DNA from: Acidisphaera sp035272265
GTDB taxonomy: Bacteria; Pseudomonadota; Alphaproteobacteria; Acetobacterales; Acetobacteraceae
Reading direction: 5' to 3'
Assembly: GCA_035272265.1 (NCBI GenBank)
Contig: DATEQV010000314.1
Coordinates: 1 to 6,976 of the forward strand
DNA: 6,976 nucleotides
Shown here: positions 6,213-6,976 of the stretch, piece after piece
How positions within the stretch are numbered: position 1 is the first letter of the stretch
Layout: every line of letters starts with the position of its first letter
Translations under genes and position numbers: made by a program
The notes under the pieces: model-generated
What the model was told of the DNA's origin: nothing
The model's input: the letters and a program-made list of their open reading frames with translations, nothing else
Database searches by the model: none

Positions 6213-6976
6213 TCATTTCGGCACCGTCGGCGGCCCGCGCGGCGCCGATGGCGTGACATCGTCGTTGTGAGCGTAACGACCAGGGCGGACCGCACGTCCG
6301 TGCGGCGTCGGGTCGCTTCGTCCGTCGGTAGTTTCGGCGCGCGGTCCCTGCGGCGACGGGGTTGCGGCCGCTGCGTCATCCTTGGCTGCGAGGAACGGGT
6401 TCGCGGGCGCGGCGTGCGCGACGCGACGGGCGGGGCGCGGCGGCGGGATCGTCGGCCGGCCGGCGCCGATCTTGATGACGGTCTTGGCGCCGGGCGGGTA
6501 CGGAATCAGCGCGATGCGCGGCGCGGGTTCCGGTGCCGGCGCGGTGGCGGGCGGCGCGGGCTGAGCCGCGGGTTCGGCCGGGGTGGCTTCGGCCGGCGGC
6601 TCGCGGAGTCCAGCCGCATGGTCGTCACCGTCATTCCGCGTCGCCGATTGGCGGCGTGGCGATCCAGGGCCGCACGACAAGCGTTTGTCACGTTGCCCTG
6701 GATCGCCACGGCGCTGCGCGCCTCGCGATGACGGGGCAGGAGCGTCAGCCGCTTGTTCGCCGGGATCGAGATGGCGGAATGCGCGCTCCGCGCTTTTCCG
6801 CCCGACGACGTCGCGGTCGCGCGCCAATTCGCGGTCGCGCGCGCGGGCGCGGCTGCGCTGGTACATGCGTTGCAGCTTGCGCGTGTGCGCGCGCACGAGC
6901 TTGGCCTCGGCCGCGCGGCGCTCGACGATGAACCAGCGGTCGGTGGCGGGAGGGTATTCGCGCTTTCGGTCGCGCC
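6213..6976 (-). CDS. Unknown protein with basic helical segment and Pro/Ala-rich tail, 5'-partial
   Basis: The frame is open from the right edge (first full codon at 6974) to TGA at 6213-6215, so the start lies outside. I recognise no family. Visible in order: a conventional-looking stretch DRWFIVERRAAEAKLVR, a basic, probably helical or coiled-coil Arg-rich segment, about 36 residues encoded by a palindromic repeat (6628-6734), then a Pro/Ala-rich region. Within the latter lies a more ordered island (IALIPYPPGAKTVIKIGAG, about 6460-6516). Third-position GC is high before about 6800 and again over 6300-6620, but weaker between, so a local frame change is possible. The last 40 or so codons also look less coding-like. 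The gene converges on the amidohydrolase gene with a 36-base gap. Possible roles include an envelope or secreted protein, but nothing proves it. Confidence 0.55.
   Translation of the reverse strand, partial: RDRKREYPPATDRWFIVERRAAEAKLVRAHTRKLQRMYQRSRARARDRELARDRDVVGRKSAERAFRHLDPGEQAADAPAPSSRGAQRRGDPGQRDKRLSCGPGSPRRQSATRNDGDDHAAGLREPPAEATPAEPAAQPAPPATAPAPEPAPRIALIPYPPGAKTVIKIGAGRPTIPPPRPARRVAHAAPANPFLAAKDDAAAATPSPQGPRAETTDGRSDPTPHGRAVRPGRYAHNDDVTPSAPRGPPTVPK
6628..6734. repeat. 107-bp dispersed-type palindromic element inside a coding region
   Basis: The element has a perfect 16-bp inverted repeat (CGTGGCGATCCAGGGC at 6655-6670 against its complement at 6695-6710) around a 24-base loop. The loop holds a smaller stem, GACAA/TTGTC (6676-6680 and 6685-6689). 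The outer ends CCGTCAT (6628-6634) and ATGACGG (6728-6734) also pair, giving a long imperfect hairpin. The sequence resembles repeats scattered through many alphaproteobacterial genomes, whose spurious translation gives peptides such as HREARSAVAIQ. Only one copy is in this window, so the dispersed nature is inferred from resemblance. It lies within the convergent - strand gene. Confidence 0.8.

Noticed and set aside
6227..6248. Small inverted repeat TCGGCG/CGCCGA as a terminator for the + strand operon
   Set aside because: The stem is only six bases, with a GC-rich loop and no following T-tract. Such pairs are common by chance at this GC content, so I call no terminator in or near the 36-base convergent gap.
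6506..6709. The - strand frame running through the palindromic element, with HREARSAVAIQ-type peptide just upstream
   Set aside because: That peptide is a typical spurious translation of the repeat, and downstream of it the frame becomes Arg/Pro-rich with poor codon use.

Overview
The window is very GC-rich with strong GC bias at third codon positions. It comes from the chromosome or a large replicon of what is probably an alphaproteobacterium, perhaps of the Acetobacteraceae/Rhodospirillales type. That placement is an inference from base composition, the bacterial ELM1-family gene and the kind of dispersed palindromic repeat near the right end. No marker gene fixes the taxon.

Positions 1-6176 hold five genes on the + strand that read as one transcription unit. 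The first is cut by the window edge. The junctions are a 4-base overlap (GTGA), an abutting TGA/ATG, a 9-base gap with the only good Shine-Dalgarno sequence, and a 3-base gap. In order they are: a GT4 glycosyltransferase (5'-partial), a second GT4 glycosyltransferase of the SQSGV type, an ELM1/DUF1022-family protein, a 625-residue protein I cannot assign to a named family, and an M20-type zinc amidohydrolase of the hydantoinase/carbamoylase family. The first three suggest assembly of a surface or secreted glycan. The fourth is probably an accessory of that pathway. The amidohydrolase looks like catabolism (N-carbamoyl amino acids or a similar ureido compound), so its place at the end of the operon is a puzzle.

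Positions 6177-6976 hold the 3' part of a convergent gene on the - strand. It encodes a basic helical segment followed by a Pro/Ala-rich tail and is of unknown function. A 107-bp dispersed-type palindromic element (6628-6734) lies inside it. The sequence suggests that this insertion, together with a nearby 1-base change, altered the reading frame locally while leaving the whole frame open.

The most notable items are the apparent four-fold internal repeat in the 625-residue protein, the palindromic element inside a coding region and its frame consequences, and the unusual gene combination. I see no CRISPR array, tRNA, rRNA, insertion sequence or recognisable promoter.
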